Shown piece after piece: positions 52,966 through 62,497 of a DNA stretch of 64,000 bases (position 1 is its first letter; the number at the start of each line of letters is the position of its first letter). The notes beneath the pieces are model-generated. The model was not told the DNA's origin. It did no database searches and saw only the letters and a list, made by a program, of their open reading frames with translations. The position numbers and the translations under genes are program-made. The stretch spans positions 2,356,001-2,420,000 of the forward strand of contig NC_013037.1 of assembly GCF_000023125.1 (NCBI RefSeq), given 5' to 3'. This DNA comes from Dyadobacter fermentans DSM 18053 (GTDB taxonomy: Bacteria > Bacteroidota > Bacteroidia > Cytophagales > Spirosomataceae).

Positions 52966-54249
52966 TCATTTCTTTTTGTAGGCAATCTTGAAGATCGTGC
53001 CGTTGAGGTCGTCGGTCACGTACAGCGCCCCGTCGGGGCCCTGCGCGAGCCCGCATGGGCGGTGCTGAATGGGGCCGGTGGGCTTCACGAGGTCGGTACC
53101 GGCAAAATTGTCGGCGAAAATCTCCCATTTGCCAGGCTTACCGTTCACAAATGGCACAAAAGCAACCAGGTAACCTTTTTTCAGTTCGGCCGATTGGCTG
53201 TGGAACGCGATGAATGCGCCATTACGATAGCGTGCCGGGAACATGTTACCGGTGTAGAAGATCAGCGCATTGGGGCCCAAATGCGCCGGGAATGCCACCA
53301 GCGGGTCTACCGCCTTTTCGCCTCCGGTCTTCTTGCCGTCGCCGCCATATTCCGGTGCGAGCATTTTTTTGTGCTGGAAATGATCGTAATAAATGTACGG
53401 CCAGCCTGCGTCGTCGCCCTCTTTCAGCCGGTAAAGCGTTTCGGAAGGCAGCTCGGCGCTGTGTTTTGGGGTGTAATATTGCGGGTACATATCATCGAAC
53501 TTACCCCGGCCGTGCGACGTGGCGTACAATGCATTGGTTTTGTTGTCCCAATCAATGCCCACTGCGTTCTTTACGCCGGTTGCATAACGGGTGCCGTCGG
53601 CAAACTGCTGATTTTGCTGTCCTGCCTTGAAGCGCCAGATGCCGCCCGCCGAGTCGAGGATCGTGCAGGGAGACATTCCTTTTGCAGAGCCGGCCTCGCG
53701 GCAGTTGTCGTTATATGACCCCACAGTTACGTAAATATTCCCGTTGTTATCGAGCGTAATAGGTTTTGCATTGTCGCGGCCATGATCGGCCAGGCCGCTT
53801 ACGATATTTTCAGGCTTGTCGAAATCAATGATCTCGTCTTTCTCATTCAGTTTATAGCGGAATACGCCTTTGTTGGAGGAGCTGTACAGGTAGCCGTTTT
53901 TGATGGCGATACCCGTGCCGGGATAATCGCCGAAAAGCTTTTGCTCGTCAATCGCGCCGTCGCCGTTCGTGTCGCGCAGGAGGTAAATCCCCTTGCCGTC
54001 TTTGAGTTTGGAAAGCTTTACATACATGTCGCCGTTTTTACCCACCGCCATGTGCCGGGTAGCGCCGAGGTCGGTGGCGAGTACCGTGGCCGAAAACCCG
54101 GCGGGCAGTTTCACGTCTTTTGCTTCAATGGGTGCGTAAAGCGGTTTTTTCGAAGGGCCTTCAACAGTTTCGTTCCGGTAACCGAACAACGCGGTAGCGG
54201 CAGCCAGCATCGCCAGCGCACCGGTCGACCGGATTAATTTTCTTTGCAT
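52966..54249 (-). CDS. Sorbosone dehydrogenase-like PQQ propeller protein, exported
   Basis: A 427-aa protein with a signal region (STGALAMLAAATALFG) and the six-bladed quinoprotein propeller: LPAGFSATVLATDLGATRHM, NIYVTVGSYNDNCREAGSAK, GVKNAVGIDWDNKTNALYAT, AGWPYIYYDHFQHKK and HRPCGLAQGPDGALYVTDD. It would oxidise sugars or aldoses in the periplasm. It complements the truncated relative at 12.7-13.5 kb. The ATG at 54249 gives the best N-terminus. Confidence 0.9.
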   Translation of the reverse strand: MQRKLIRSTGALAMLAAATALFGYRNETVEGPSKKPLYAPIEAKDVKLPAGFSATVLATDLGATRHMAVGKNGDMYVKLSKLKDGKGIYLLRDTNGDGAIDEQKLFGDYPGTGIAIKNGYLYSSSNKGVFRYKLNEKDEIIDFDKPENIVSGLADHGRDNAKPITLDNNGNIYVTVGSYNDNCREAGSAKGMSPCTILDSAGGIWRFKAGQQNQQFADGTRYATGVKNAVGIDWDNKTNALYATSHGRGKFDDMYPQYYTPKHSAELPSETLYRLKEGDDAGWPYIYYDHFQHKKMLAPEYGGDGKKTGGEKAVDPLVAFPAHLGPNALIFYTGNMFPARYRNGAFIAFHSQSAELKKGYLVAFVPFVNGKPGKWEIFADNFAGTDLVKPTGPIQHRPCGLAQGPDGALYVTDDLNGTIFKIAYKKK

Positions 54250-54427
54250 GCAATCGTTAAAATTGGGTGAAAACATTAATTTTAGTTAAAAGCGCCGCAT
54301 GGCTTTTTTATAACCGGCTAATCCGGCGCACCAGGGCAAAAAACCGTCGGGAATGCTTTTTTAAACAAAGCCCCGAAATACACAAATCAACTACCCGATT
54401 ATTTTAGTAAACTTAACTGTTACAGCT

Positions 54428-54754
54428 ATGAACCCATACGATAAGGACGACGAACTATATGATGATGAACTTCCCGGAAATTACCCTGCGGAGGAAGATG
54501 TTTACCGCCAGGGCCTGATCGACCCCGACATCGACCCGGAAGATATCTCCCGAGCGAAGCGCCCGGTGGAACTCGACGCCGACGACTGGAATGAAAAGTC
54601 GTTTGAAGACGACATGGTAGGCGACGACCTGGACGTGCCCGGCGCCGAATACGACGATGAAGACGAGGCGATCGGCCGGGAAGACGAAGAAAACAATTAT
54701 TACAGCCTCGGCGGCGACAATCACGAAAGCCTGGAAGAAAACCAGGGCGATTAG
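54428..54754 (+). CDS. Small acidic protein, 108 aa, unrecognised
   Basis: It begins MNPYDKDDELYDDELPGNYP and has over a third Asp and Glu with few hydrophobic residues, so it is probably disordered. Repeats of YDDE/EYDDEDE are visible. A good terminator follows, so it is a single-gene unit. Proteins of this kind occur in Cytophagales, but no role is known. The AGE-family epimerase gene follows after the terminator. Confidence 0.6.
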   Translation: MNPYDKDDELYDDELPGNYPAEEDVYRQGLIDPDIDPEDISRAKRPVELDADDWNEKSFEDDMVGDDLDVPGAEYDDEDEAIGREDEENNYYSLGGDNHESLEENQGD

Positions 54755-54773
54755 CAGCCCCCCCGATACCGGC

Positions 54774-54806
54774 AAAGGCCCGATGCGATCCGCGTCGGGC
54801 CTTTTC
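54774..54806 (+). terminator. Rho-independent terminator of the acidic protein gene
   Basis: AAGGCCCGA pairs with TCGGGCCTT around a ten-base loop, followed by TTCTTT. Confidence 0.85.
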
Positions 54807-54864
54807 TTTGGCGCAAGTATGAACCGGCCCGCTGGCGCTTTTTCCTAAAAACCAACCCGGAACC

Positions 54865-56043
54865 ATGGCCGCATTTACACCCGAAGCTTTTAAGAAAGAA
54901 TTTATCGCCATCCTCGATTATTGGGAAAAATACGGGCTGGACTCCGAAAAAGGCGGTTTTTACGGTCGTGTAAATTATGAAAACCAGCCGGTGAAGGATG
55001 CCGCGAAGTCGGTGGTGCTCACGGGCCGGATCTTGTGGACATTCTCGCTGGCGCACAGGCTGTTGAAAGAGGCTAAATACCTGACGCTCGCCGACCGCGC
55101 GTACCAGCAGCTTGCCAGGCATTTCTTCGATCCCGAACATGGCGGCGTGTATTGGTCGGTGAATGCGGATGGCTCGCCGCTGGAAACGAAGAAGCAGATC
55201 TACGGCAATGCGTTCGCGATGTACGGTTTAGCGGAATATTACCGCGTCACGCACTTCAAGCCCGCGCTCGAAAAGGCGCAATCCCTTTTTGAAATCATTG
55301 AAAAACATGCATTCGACCCCGTAAACGGCGGTTATCGCGAAGCATTTGCACGCGACTGGTCGGCTACCGACGATTATATCCTCAGTAAAAGTCCGTGGAA
55401 CAAAAGCATGAACACACATTTGCATCTGGTGGAAGCCTACACCAATCTGTACAGCGTGTGGCCCGATGCCAGACTCAAAAAGCAGACCGCCGGTATGCTC
55501 GACACGATTATCACACGCATTGTAAATCCCAAAACCGAAACAATGCAGCTTTTCTTTGACGAGCAATGGAAAGCGAAGGATAATATCGTTTCGTACGGGC
55601 ACGATATCGAAGCGTCGTGGCTCCTGTTCGAAACCGCTGAAATACTGCACGATGAAAAGCTGATCGGCCGCATGAAGCAGAAATCCATCGCCATGGCCGC
55701 CACGGCCGCGAAGGGACTAGGCGCCGACGGTGCATTGAATTACGAATACGACCCCGAAACAAAGCATACCCAAACCGATCGCAGCTGGTGGGTCGTGGCG
55801 GAGCAGCTGGTGGGTTTCTACAATGCCTATCAGCTCACCAAAGATGCGCAGTTCAAAACAAAGGCCGAAAAAAGCTGGGATTACATCGTGAACGAGTTCA
55901 TCGACCACGAGCGCGGCGAATGGTTCGGAACGGTGAAGGAAGATGGCACGCCGGTGAAGGGCGACAAGATCAATTTCTGGAAATGCCCTTACCACAATGC
56001 GCGGGCCTGCGCGGAGATGTGGCGCAGGACCGGCAAAGCGTAA
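54865..56043 (+). CDS. AGE-family epimerase (cellobiose/mannobiose 2-epimerase-like)
   Basis: A 392-aa (alpha/alpha)6-barrel enzyme. Typical stretches are FYGRVNYENQPVKDAAKSVV, SLAHRLLKEAKYLTLADRAY, GGVYWSVNADGSP, MNTHLHLVEAYTNLYSVWPD, SYGHDIEASWLLFETAEIL and RSWWVVAEQLVGFYNAYQL. The two His residues for acid-base catalysis (HLH and HDIEASW) are present. It converts the reducing end sugar of a disaccharide between glucose and mannose. It is convergent with the cytochrome-DUF2231 gene. Confidence 0.9.
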   Translation: MAAFTPEAFKKEFIAILDYWEKYGLDSEKGGFYGRVNYENQPVKDAAKSVVLTGRILWTFSLAHRLLKEAKYLTLADRAYQQLARHFFDPEHGGVYWSVNADGSPLETKKQIYGNAFAMYGLAEYYRVTHFKPALEKAQSLFEIIEKHAFDPVNGGYREAFARDWSATDDYILSKSPWNKSMNTHLHLVEAYTNLYSVWPDARLKKQTAGMLDTIITRIVNPKTETMQLFFDEQWKAKDNIVSYGHDIEASWLLFETAEILHDEKLIGRMKQKSIAMAATAAKGLGADGALNYEYDPETKHTQTDRSWWVVAEQLVGFYNAYQLTKDAQFKTKAEKSWDYIVNEFIDHERGEWFGTVKEDGTPVKGDKINFWKCPYHNARACAEMWRRTGKA

Positions 56044-56048
56044 TTTTA

Positions 56049-58223
56049 TCAGTTCAAAAACATTTCGTCCACCAGTAATAATGCGCGGTTTCCCTTACTG
56101 CGGTGCCATGCGGGTATCTTGCTGAGCGGCTTGGCCACGATTTTGATGTACGAAACCTCCTGCGGCTTAAATGACCCTTCAATGCTCCGCAGCGAGGCCC
56201 TCTCCCCTTTCACGGGCATCGGCGCTTTGAATTTCGTAAGCAGCTTCATGTTGTCACGCGTGGTGCCGCCCCATATTTCGATCAGTTCGGGAGGGAAAAT
56301 GCCCGTATCCTCTTCCACCATGTAACGCAGGCCGAGCGATGAGAGCATGACCGGCTTTTTAAACTCCGACACGAATGCCATATCGTTGTTCCTAACCCCC
56401 GCCCAGTTGTTGGCCCAGGCGGGATTGTTAGCTCCGATAACACCCAATTTCTGATCAAAAAATGTCTTCACGCCTTCCGCCTGGTGCACGCGGTTGAGCG
56501 GGGCCAGTAAGGTGCTGCTGTCCGGCTTGTAGGCACTTTTATAATAATCGAAAGTGACCATATCACTGCCGTACCAGCCATCCTTGAATGCTTTGGCGCG
56601 AATGGTGGTGTTGGTTTTGATCACAGTTTTACGATCGAGCAAGGGCGAATGAATGCTATCCGGCTCGGAGCCGTCCATCGTGAAACGCACATCCACACCT
56701 TTGATCGGATGCTGAATGTCCACCACCAGCGAATGCGGGAAGATGGGCGAGGCGTTTTTCATTTGCGGCGGGTTCAGTTTAAGCGGATTCTTGCCGTCGT
56801 CCTTAAAGCCTCCGATCACATTTTTGCCCTTGTTGGCCTGTTGCAATTGCTGCACATCGGCGGCCGACAGTTTAGTATCCCACACCGCCACTGTTTTCAC
56901 GCTCTTCAACTGCGGCAGCAAACCTTTCAAATCGTTCAAATCCAGCTTGGTACCCGATAATGCGAGGCTTTCGAGGTGTTTCAAGCCAGCCAGTTCTTTC
57001 AATCCGGCGGCCGTCACATCGGTGAAGTTCAGATCGAGCCTTCGAAGATTTTCAAATTTGGAAATTTGTTTCAAATCACTATCCTTCACCGGCATTTTGT
57101 TCAAATTCAGGGAAATCACCTGCTTGCGGATGTCTTCCAGCTCGTCGAGCTGCTTCACATTATAGCCGGATGCATTGTAGATGTTCACCGCCAGCGCCGG
57201 CGATTCGCGTGCGAGCGGCATAATGGTGCGGTAGTCGGTGTTCAGGGCCTTTACTTTTTCTTCATCGGCTGCGGGGAATTCAAACTCTTCCTTCGTGGTT
57301 TGCGGTTGCAGATAGGCTGCGGCGAGCACGCGCAACGAGTCCGAGTCGGGTAATTCGGTCAGTTTCTTTTGAAAATCGGCTTTTTGTTTCACCCATAATG
57401 TGAGCAGCGAAATCTCCTGCAAGGTAAGCTGCGCCTTGCCCGACGGCGGCATGTGCTTTTTCTCCTCCATCGGCAAATGCACGCGCTGCAACAGCAGGCT
57501 CATTTGCGGATTGCCGGGCACAATGAGCTTGCCCGATTTGCCTCCTTTCATGATCGATTGCGGGTCGGTGAGGATCAGTTCGCCTTTCAGTTTGTCGGGA
57601 TTATGGCAGCTGGTGCATTTTTGTTCCAAAATGGGCCGGATAACATGGCTGTAAACAACCGCCTGATCCAGCGGTACTTCGGCGATCTCGCGCTTACTCG
57701 AAATGGGTTCCCAGATGAAATTGCTGCCGTGGGTCAATGCGGCACCGTAGTGACCGGTAAGCACCAGCGCCACAACCGTCAGCAACGCGCCCGACCGTGC
57801 CGCAACTGATTTGTACCACCCCGCATTCCTTACCCAGTAAATAATGGAAGCGAAGAAGAAAATGCCCGCGCCGGTCCATTTATGGAACGTAAGCGTATCG
57901 CCTTCATACCCCTCCTCCCGCGACAGAAAAAGGCCCATAATCACCGTCACCGCCGCGAACAGCGCGCCGATGAGCAGCAAGCCTTGCAGAAAGTTGCGAT
58001 AAAATGCATTACCCGCATATTCCGGCTTGAAACGGAAGAATTCCAGCAGCATTGCGAGCAGCAGGATCACAATTGGGAAGTGCAGGATGAGCGGGTGCAT
58101 GCGGCCGATGGTTTGCAGCCAGGCCGGGATCACGAGTTTGCTTTCGAAGAGCAGTAGAAACAAAATGAAGATATTGGAAGCGACCAATAACTGTTCCGCG
58201 AAAACCCTGAGTTTCAAATGCAT
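56049..58223 (-). CDS. Membrane protein with DUF2231, c-type cytochrome, leucine-rich and FN3-associated domains
   Basis: A 724-aa protein. Residues 1-165 hold about five membrane segments (DUF2231-like, PLILHFPIVILLLAMLLEFF). A c-type heme site follows, CTSCH with Cys203, Cys206 and His207, and VHLPMEEKKHMPPSGKAQLT. Residues about 370-460 are leucine-rich (FENLRRLDLNFTDVTAAGLK). The C-terminus has an FN3-associated/chitobiase-like part (VRFTMDGSEPDSIHSP) and an F5/8-like beta domain. Such proteins accompany PSD1 and DUF1501 genes in Planctomycetes and Bacteroidetes. It is the third gene of that operon. Confidence 0.9.
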   Translation of the reverse strand: MHLKLRVFAEQLLVASNIFILFLLLFESKLVIPAWLQTIGRMHPLILHFPIVILLLAMLLEFFRFKPEYAGNAFYRNFLQGLLLIGALFAAVTVIMGLFLSREEGYEGDTLTFHKWTGAGIFFFASIIYWVRNAGWYKSVAARSGALLTVVALVLTGHYGAALTHGSNFIWEPISSKREIAEVPLDQAVVYSHVIRPILEQKCTSCHNPDKLKGELILTDPQSIMKGGKSGKLIVPGNPQMSLLLQRVHLPMEEKKHMPPSGKAQLTLQEISLLTLWVKQKADFQKKLTELPDSDSLRVLAAAYLQPQTTKEEFEFPAADEEKVKALNTDYRTIMPLARESPALAVNIYNASGYNVKQLDELEDIRKQVISLNLNKMPVKDSDLKQISKFENLRRLDLNFTDVTAAGLKELAGLKHLESLALSGTKLDLNDLKGLLPQLKSVKTVAVWDTKLSAADVQQLQQANKGKNVIGGFKDDGKNPLKLNPPQMKNASPIFPHSLVVDIQHPIKGVDVRFTMDGSEPDSIHSPLLDRKTVIKTNTTIRAKAFKDGWYGSDMVTFDYYKSAYKPDSSTLLAPLNRVHQAEGVKTFFDQKLGVIGANNPAWANNWAGVRNNDMAFVSEFKKPVMLSSLGLRYMVEEDTGIFPPELIEIWGGTTRDNMKLLTKFKAPMPVKGERASLRSIEGSFKPQEVSYIKIVAKPLSKIPAWHRSKGNRALLLVDEMFLN

Positions 58224-58268
58224 TTAAAATTCCACCAAAAAAATGACCGATGATAACAACTCTAAAAA

Positions 58269-59723
58269 TCAGCTGATGATGTCCCGCACCACTTTGCCGG
58301 AAACGTCCGTGAGCCGGTAACGCCGCCCCAGGTGCTTGAATACCAGCTTTTCGTGGTTCAGGCCGAGCTGATGCAGGACCGTAGCCTGAAAATCGTGCAC
58401 ATGCACGGGGTCTTTGGCGATATTGTAGCCCAGCTCGTCGGTCTCGCCATACACGATTCCGGGCTTGATCCCGCCGCCGGCCATCCATATTGTAAAACAG
58501 CGCGGGTGATGGTCGCGGCCGTAGTTGTCGGCCGTCAGTTTACCCTGGGTATAGCTTGTACGGCCAAATTCCCCGCCCCAGATTACGAGCGTTTCGTCCA
58601 GCAATCCTCGTTGTTTCAAGTCGGTAACCAATGCGGCGGAGGCCTGGTCTACATCCATGGCCTGCTTGGTGATTTCGAATGGCAGGTTGCCATGCTGGTC
58701 CCAGCCCTGATGGTATAGCTGTACAAAACGCACGCCGTTTTCGGAAAGCTTGCGCGCCAGGAGGCAGTTGGCCGCGTACGTACCCGGAACGAGGCATTCG
58801 GGACCATAGAGCTTAATAATATCGTCCGACTCCTTGGACAAATCCATTACTTCCGGCACCGCGGTCTGCATGCGGTAAGCCATTTCATATTGCTTGATCT
58901 TCGCCGCAATTTCGGGGTCGCCGAATTCCTGATACGACATTTCGTTCAGTTCCGAGAGCTTGTCGAGCATGTCACGGCGCTCTTTCCGGTCCATGCCGTC
59001 GGGGTCGCGGAGGTAGAGCACAGGGTCTTCACCCTTGCTGAACTGCACGCCCTGGTGTACGGAGTCGAGGAAGCCATTGGACCAAAGTTTGGAATAAACG
59101 CCCTGCCCATTGCCGACGCCCCGCGAGAGCAGCACCGTAAAGTTCGGCAGGTTTTTATTCTCATTACCAAGCCCATAGCTCAGCCACGAACCCATACTCG
59201 GCCGGTTGCCCTGCTGTGAGCCGGTTTGCAGGAAAGTCAATGCCGGATCGTGGTTAATGGCCTCCGTGTACATCGAGCGCACAAAACAAAGGTCGTCCAC
59301 GATTTTTGAAGTATAGGGCATTAGGTCGCTCACCCACGCCTGCGACTGGCCGTATTGTTTGAAATCCACAAAAGAACCCACCAGCGGAAACGAAGCCTGA
59401 TTGGCCGTCATGCCGGTAAGCCGCTGCGTGCCCCGCACCGAGGGCGGTATTTCCTGCCCGAGCATTTCGCGGAGCTTCGGCTTGTAGTCAAACAGCTCCT
59501 GCTGCGACGGTGCGCCGTTTTGAAACAGGTAAATCACCCGCTTTGCCTTCGGGGCGAAATGCGGAATGCCGGGAGCGAGCCCCTCCTCTTCCAATCCGCC
59601 GCCTTTCAACAAATCGGGCATGAGCAGCGAGCCCAACGCCACGCTTCCGATACCCAGGCTCATGGTCGAGAGGAATCGCCTTCTGTTAAAACTGAATCCG
59701 TGTTCTATGATTTCCTTTTCCAT
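58269..59723 (-). CDS. DUF1501 protein, Tat-exported sulfatase-like
   Basis: A 484-aa protein with a Tat signal (NRRRFLSTMSLGIG, two or more Arg before FLS). The DUF1501 body shows PHFAPKAKRVIYLFQNGAPS, LTFLQTGSQQGNRPSMGSWL, VWGGEFGRTSYTQG, RDHHPRCFTIWMAGGGIKPG and VHDFQATVLHQLGLNHEKL. DUF1501 has an alkaline-phosphatase-like fold and unknown substrate. It lies between the PSD1 gene (115-bp gap with heptad repeats) and the cytochrome-DUF2231 gene (45-bp gap). Confidence 0.92.
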   Translation of the reverse strand: MEKEIIEHGFSFNRRRFLSTMSLGIGSVALGSLLMPDLLKGGGLEEEGLAPGIPHFAPKAKRVIYLFQNGAPSQQELFDYKPKLREMLGQEIPPSVRGTQRLTGMTANQASFPLVGSFVDFKQYGQSQAWVSDLMPYTSKIVDDLCFVRSMYTEAINHDPALTFLQTGSQQGNRPSMGSWLSYGLGNENKNLPNFTVLLSRGVGNGQGVYSKLWSNGFLDSVHQGVQFSKGEDPVLYLRDPDGMDRKERRDMLDKLSELNEMSYQEFGDPEIAAKIKQYEMAYRMQTAVPEVMDLSKESDDIIKLYGPECLVPGTYAANCLLARKLSENGVRFVQLYHQGWDQHGNLPFEITKQAMDVDQASAALVTDLKQRGLLDETLVIWGGEFGRTSYTQGKLTADNYGRDHHPRCFTIWMAGGGIKPGIVYGETDELGYNIAKDPVHVHDFQATVLHQLGLNHEKLVFKHLGRRYRLTDVSGKVVRDIIS

Positions 59724-59736
59724 ATCATTTAAACTT

Positions 59737-59838
59737 CGGCTTTCGGCAGTCGGCCGTCGGCCTTTTATAACTGTAATTAATAGTACCTCAAAAAACCTTG
59801 TCTACGGCCGAAAGCCGATTGCCGATTGCCGACAGCCG
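59737..59838. repeat. Inverted clusters of degenerate heptad repeats
   Basis: Four heptads CGGCTTT, CGGCAGT, CGGCCGT and CGGCCTT run on the plus strand from 59737 to 59764. Five more, ACGGCCG, AAAGCCG, ATTGCCG, ATTGCCG and ACAGCCG, run from 59804 to 59838; read on the minus strand they are again CGGCnnT. A 39-bp AT-rich spacer separates the clusters. They can fold into a large stem-loop between the PSD1 stop and the DUF1501 start. Confidence 0.75.
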
Positions 59839-62157
59839 TCATGACTTCGTGATGGTTTCTTCGAGGTTGTAAATCGTGGAAATGACGCGCATTAGCGATG
59901 CCAGCGCCTTTTTGTCCACGTTTTTGGTGAGCGGGTACTCGCCTATCGCGACCATTTTTTCGGCGGCTTTCGGCTGTATCTGCTTCATTTCCTTTTCGTA
60001 ATAGCCGGTAAGCACTTCCAACTCCTTCTGGCTGGGCGTACGGCACACGATCTGCCGGAATGCCTTCGTGATCTTGTCGGCGGTGCCGGTTTTTTCCTGC
60101 AACAGCCTGGCCGCCAGTACGCGTGAGGCTTCGAGCACCGTCGGGTCGTTCATCATGACGAGTGCTTGCAGCGGCGTGTTGGTTTTCAATCGCTTCACCT
60201 CGCACAAATCTCGGTTGCTGGCGTCGAAAATGGCCATTGTCGGCGGCGGAACGGTCCGTTTGATGAGCGTGTACATGCCCCGGCGGTAGAGGCTCGCGCC
60301 GTGGTCCTGGTTGTAAACCGAGAGCAGCCCCCGGCCCGAAGTGGCGCCCTCCCACAAGCCTGCCGGCTGATAAGGCTTTACGCTGGGCCCGCCGATGGAT
60401 CGGTTGAGCAGGCCGCTGCTCGCCAGCACCAGGTCTTTCACAAACTCTGCGTGAATGCGGTAGCGCGGGCCGCGTGCGAGGTAAACGTTATCAGGGTCCG
60501 TGGCGAGGGCTTCTTTAGTAACCACAGCCGATTGCCGGTAGGTAGCGGACATTACCATTTGTTTTACAAACCGTTTGATATCCCAGTTATGCTCCATGAA
60601 ATCCACCGCCAGCCAGTCGAGCAATGCCGGGTGCGTGGGCAGCTCGCCCTGCATGCCGAAATCGCCGGAGGTTTTTACAATGCCTTTGCCGAAGAATTCC
60701 TGCCAGAGAATGTTCACATACACCCTGGCAGTGAGCGGATTGCGCTTATCGAACAGCCATTGTGATAATCCCAGCCTGTTTTTAGGGTATTTTTTGTCAA
60801 AAGGCAGGATGGCCGTCGGGGTGCCGGCCTGCACTTCTTCTCCCGGCGCGTCGTAGGCACCGCGGTTGAGGACATAAGTTTTGCGCAGCGTGTCGAGGTC
60901 GCCCATCACGGATACGATCAGGCGGTTGGTGTCGGGCTTGTTCACGAACGTCAGAATGTCCTTCACATCCTGGTCGCTGATTTCCATTAACGGTTTTTTT
61001 GCATAAGTTTCCGGCCCGCCGATCACCGACTCGATGCCCACTTCATTCACATTATTGAAGAATGCGAACATCTCGTAATATTCCTTCTGTGAAAATGGAT
61101 CGTATTTATGATCATGGCAATGCGCGCATTCCAGCGTCACGCCCAGCAGGCCTTTACCGAACAGGTCGTTCCGGTCGGTGACGTACATGATCCGGTATTC
61201 TTCGGGAATTACCCCGCCCTCTTCCGTGATTTTGTGGTTTCGGTTAAAGCCTGTTGCCAGCAATTGCTCCTTCGAAGCATTGGGAAGGAGGTCGCCGGCG
61301 AGTTGCCACGTCACAAAATCATTATAATGCATGTTTTTGTTGAATGCATGGATCACCCAGTCGCGCCACGGCCATTGGGTGCGGTAGCCGTCGTCCTGAT
61401 AGCCATGGGAGTCGGCATACCGGGCGAGGTCGAGCCAGTGGATCGCCATTTTCTCGCCGTAGGTCGGGTTGGCGAGCAGCTTGTCCACCATTTTTTCGTA
61501 GGCGTCGGGACTGTCGTCGGCCAGGAACTCGTCCATCAGCTGCAAGCTGGGCGGAAGGCCGTTCAGATCGAGGCTCAGGCGTTTGAGCAAGCGCTCCTTG
61601 TCCGCTTCGGCGCTGGGTTCCAGGCCTTTTTGCTCCTGTTTTTCGAGGACAAAATAGTCAATCGGATTTTTTGCCCAGTCCTTGTGGTCCACCTTCGGCA
61701 ATGCCGGCTTTTTAGGCGCCACAAATGCCCAGTGCTTCTCATACTTGGCACCCTGCCTGATCCACTTTTCGATCAGGTCGACTTCGCGTTGGGTGAGTTT
61801 GAGATTGGACGAGGGCGGGGGCATTCGCAGCGAAGTATCCTCCGTGGTAATGCGCTGATAAGCCGCCGAAAGCTCGGGCTTGCCGGCCACGAGAGCGTGA
61901 GCTTTGGGATTATCCTTCAATGCCGCGAAAGCGCTCTCGGGGTCGTCGAGCCGCAGGCCCGCTTCGCGTTTGTTCGCGTCAGGACCATGGCATGCCAGGC
62001 ATTTGTCGGAAAGAATGGGCCTGATATCAAAATTGTAGCTCACCTGCTCCGGCACTTTCTCCTCCGCTGTGCTTCCCGGCTTGTTGTTGCATGACTGCAA
62101 GCCCAAAGCAACCGCCACCGCTCCGGTCAGCAGCAAAAAACTAGTCGTCAAATTCAT
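59839..62157 (-). CDS. PSD1-type c-cytochrome lipoprotein with DUF1549 and DUF1553
   Basis: A 772-aa exported protein. A lipoprotein signal ends in LGLQSC (Cys23). The c-type heme site is CLACHGPD (Cys53, Cys56, His57), followed by RMPPPSSNLKLTQREVDLIE. DUF1549 is seen around HWAFVAPKKPALPKV to WLDLARYADSHGYQDDGYRT, and DUF1553 from LARGPRYRIHAEFVKD to LMVISTIYNLEE-type ending (ASLMRVISTIYNLEETITKS). Its partner is the DUF1501 protein. The pair is thought to act in degradation of complex polysaccharides in Planctomycetes; function here is inferred. It is the first gene of the operon. Confidence 0.93.
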   Translation of the reverse strand: MNLTTSFLLLTGAVAVALGLQSCNNKPGSTAEEKVPEQVSYNFDIRPILSDKCLACHGPDANKREAGLRLDDPESAFAALKDNPKAHALVAGKPELSAAYQRITTEDTSLRMPPPSSNLKLTQREVDLIEKWIRQGAKYEKHWAFVAPKKPALPKVDHKDWAKNPIDYFVLEKQEQKGLEPSAEADKERLLKRLSLDLNGLPPSLQLMDEFLADDSPDAYEKMVDKLLANPTYGEKMAIHWLDLARYADSHGYQDDGYRTQWPWRDWVIHAFNKNMHYNDFVTWQLAGDLLPNASKEQLLATGFNRNHKITEEGGVIPEEYRIMYVTDRNDLFGKGLLGVTLECAHCHDHKYDPFSQKEYYEMFAFFNNVNEVGIESVIGGPETYAKKPLMEISDQDVKDILTFVNKPDTNRLIVSVMGDLDTLRKTYVLNRGAYDAPGEEVQAGTPTAILPFDKKYPKNRLGLSQWLFDKRNPLTARVYVNILWQEFFGKGIVKTSGDFGMQGELPTHPALLDWLAVDFMEHNWDIKRFVKQMVMSATYRQSAVVTKEALATDPDNVYLARGPRYRIHAEFVKDLVLASSGLLNRSIGGPSVKPYQPAGLWEGATSGRGLLSVYNQDHGASLYRRGMYTLIKRTVPPPTMAIFDASNRDLCEVKRLKTNTPLQALVMMNDPTVLEASRVLAARLLQEKTGTADKITKAFRQIVCRTPSQKELEVLTGYYEKEMKQIQPKAAEKMVAIGEYPLTKNVDKKALASLMRVISTIYNLEETITKS

Positions 62158-62442
62158 TGTCTTGGGTTCAGGTTCTTGTTACATTTTTTTACCCAGTATA
62201 TAAACTTAACTAAAAAAATGCACATTTATTGAAGCAATAATGCCAATTTAAGCACAGCCAACTGTCCTGTGCTATACTGCTCCCCTGAAATTATTTTGCT
62301 TTTCTTACCCAGGACACTATTTCAGCTATTCCACTGACAATTATTGCGTTGCCAATATTCTCCGCGACATACGATGTGAGAGATCAGGTTAAAATAGGCC
62401 AATTCGAAGCGCTTTCCACACCTTTTACACCACCCACAAAGC
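62158..62442. other. Intergenic upstream of the PSD1 operon
   Basis: No gene. It must hold the promoter of the PSD1 operon on the minus strand; no clear TAnnTTTG box was found. Confidence 0.35.
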
Positions 62443-62472
62443 AAAAAGAGCAATGCCATCACGACATTGCTC
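62443..62472 (-). terminator. Terminator of the DUF885 gene
   Basis: On the minus strand GAGCAATG pairs with CATTGCTC around a nine-base loop, followed by five Ts. It lies 25 bases after the stop at 62498. Confidence 0.8.
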
Positions 62473-62497
62473 CTTTTCTGCGGTATTTTGAAACCCG

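Noticed and set aside
59737..59838. CRISPR array
   Set aside because: The repeats are seven-base heptads without spacers of constant length, and no cas gene is near.
61108..62094. Open frame of 328 codons on the plus strand
   Set aside because: It lies opposite the PSD1 gene, whose heme and DUF1549/DUF1553 motifs are certain.
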